Source: Chloroflexota bacterium
GTDB taxonomy: Bacteria; Chloroflexota; Limnocylindria; Limnocylindrales; CSP1-4
Assembly (NCBI GenBank): GCA_016200675.1
Contig: JACQEH010000113.1
Location: forward strand, 1-14,618
Direction of reading: 5' to 3'
Length of the DNA: 14,618 nt
Translations under genes and position numbers: made by a program
The notes under the pieces: model-generated
Databases searched by the model: none
What the model saw: only the letters and a program-made list of their open reading frames with translations
Told to the model about the DNA's origin: nothing
Shown: positions 14,297 through 14,618 of the stretch, piece by piece
How positions within the stretch are numbered: position 1 is the first letter of the stretch
How the letters are laid out: each line of letters opens with the position of its first letter

Positions 14297-14491
14297 GTGA
14301 GCAAGCGACACCAGAACAGCCGGCGGCGATCGTACGGGCGCCGACAACACGAGGTGCATGAGCGCCACGATCGCCGGATCGATCGCGGCCGGCCTGAGGC
14401 CAACTGGGCGGAGGCCGACGCCACCCAGGCCGACCCGCTCGCGTTCCTTGATCCGCGCACGCCGCGCCTGCGCTTCGGCTTCGCCGACTGA
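14297..14491 (+). CDS. Small basic hypothetical protein in the dcw cluster
   Basis: I do not recognise this 64-residue protein. The first half is strongly basic and hydrophilic (SKRHQNSRRRSYGRRQHEVHERHDRRIDRGR), the middle acidic (EANWAEADATQADP), and the tail reads LAFLDPRTPRLRFGFAD. It has no membrane helix, so it is not a standard FtsL although it sits where ftsL usually lies. GTG 14297 has a near-perfect GGAGGAGG ribosome site, the strongest evidence that it is translated. The stop overlaps the next start as TGATG, implying coupled translation. The charged profile suggests nucleic-acid or partner binding, which is only a guess. Confidence 0.65.
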   Translation: MSKRHQNSRRRSYGRRQHEVHERHDRRIDRGRPEANWAEADATQADPLAFLDPRTPRLRFGFAD

Positions 14492-14618
14492 TGGCCGTCT
14501 ACCAGGGCGCGCGCAGGCGCGGCTTCGACCTGCCGCGCCCCACGCTCGACCTCGACCTGCCCTTCGCCGGCCGGCGCGGCGCGGTCCGCAACGGCCTGCT
14601 GCGGGAAGGCCGGCCGAC
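14491..14618 (+). CDS. Start of a further dcw-cluster gene (partial)
   Basis: Forty-two codons are visible from the ATG overlapping the previous stop. The peptide is basic and proline-rich (MAVYQGARRRGFDLPRPTLD, then LPFAGRRGAVRNGLLREGRP). A basic cytoplasmic tail of this type is common in front of the single membrane helix of FtsL/DivIC-like division proteins, and the gene order fits. The membrane helix would lie beyond the window, so the identity is inference. Confidence 0.55.
   Translation, partial: MAVYQGARRRGFDLPRPTLDLDLPFAGRRGAVRNGLLREGRP

Overview
The window is a very GC-rich bacterial chromosome segment in which codon third positions are almost always G or C. It is densely packed, with ATGA overlaps and frequent GTG starts. 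The gene content, the leaderless-type promoters and the Cys-motif/LysM envelope protein beside a division cluster suggest a high-GC Chloroflexota (Limnocylindria/Ellin6529-like) genome. That placement is inference from gene style, and an actinobacterial relative cannot be excluded. I see no mobile element, tRNA, CRISPR array or foreign-looking island.

Layout. (1) 1-2256, plus strand: the end of a biotin-carrier (acyl-CoA carboxylase) gene, a methylmalonyl-CoA mutase large-subunit gene carrying an internal out-of-frame deletion, and methylmalonyl-CoA epimerase. (2) 2284-5775, minus strand: an LLM-class flavin oxidoreductase, sucC, sucD and a 156-aa protein of unknown function, apparently one operon. 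(3) 5879-10730, plus strand: icd (isocitrate dehydrogenase), sdhC, sdhD, sdhA, sdhB and an RNase HI-like gene with no conventional start codon. The 103-bp gap between blocks 2 and 3 holds two divergent -10 boxes, each six bases from an ATG, which predicts two leaderless mRNAs. (4) 10762-11382: the RNase P RNA gene rnpB, facing a small four-cysteine protein. (5) 11526-14618, plus strand: a membrane protein with a cysteine motif and a LysM domain, then the start of the division and cell-wall (dcw) cluster: a promoter with three MraZ boxes, mraZ, rsmH, a small basic protein and the start of another gene.

The metabolic genes form a coherent route. Propionyl-CoA is carboxylated, epimerised and rearranged to succinyl-CoA, which SucCD converts to succinate with nucleotide triphosphate formation. 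Succinate dehydrogenase then passes the electrons to quinone, and Icd supplies the oxidative branch of the TCA cycle. The break in the mutase gene would cut this route unless it is an assembly error or another copy exists.

No wholly new multi-gene system is evident. The points most worth checking are the mutase deletion, the paired leaderless promoters, the missing start codon of the RNase HI gene, the Cys-motif/LysM protein, the four-Cys protein beside rnpB, and the small basic gene at the usual ftsL position.
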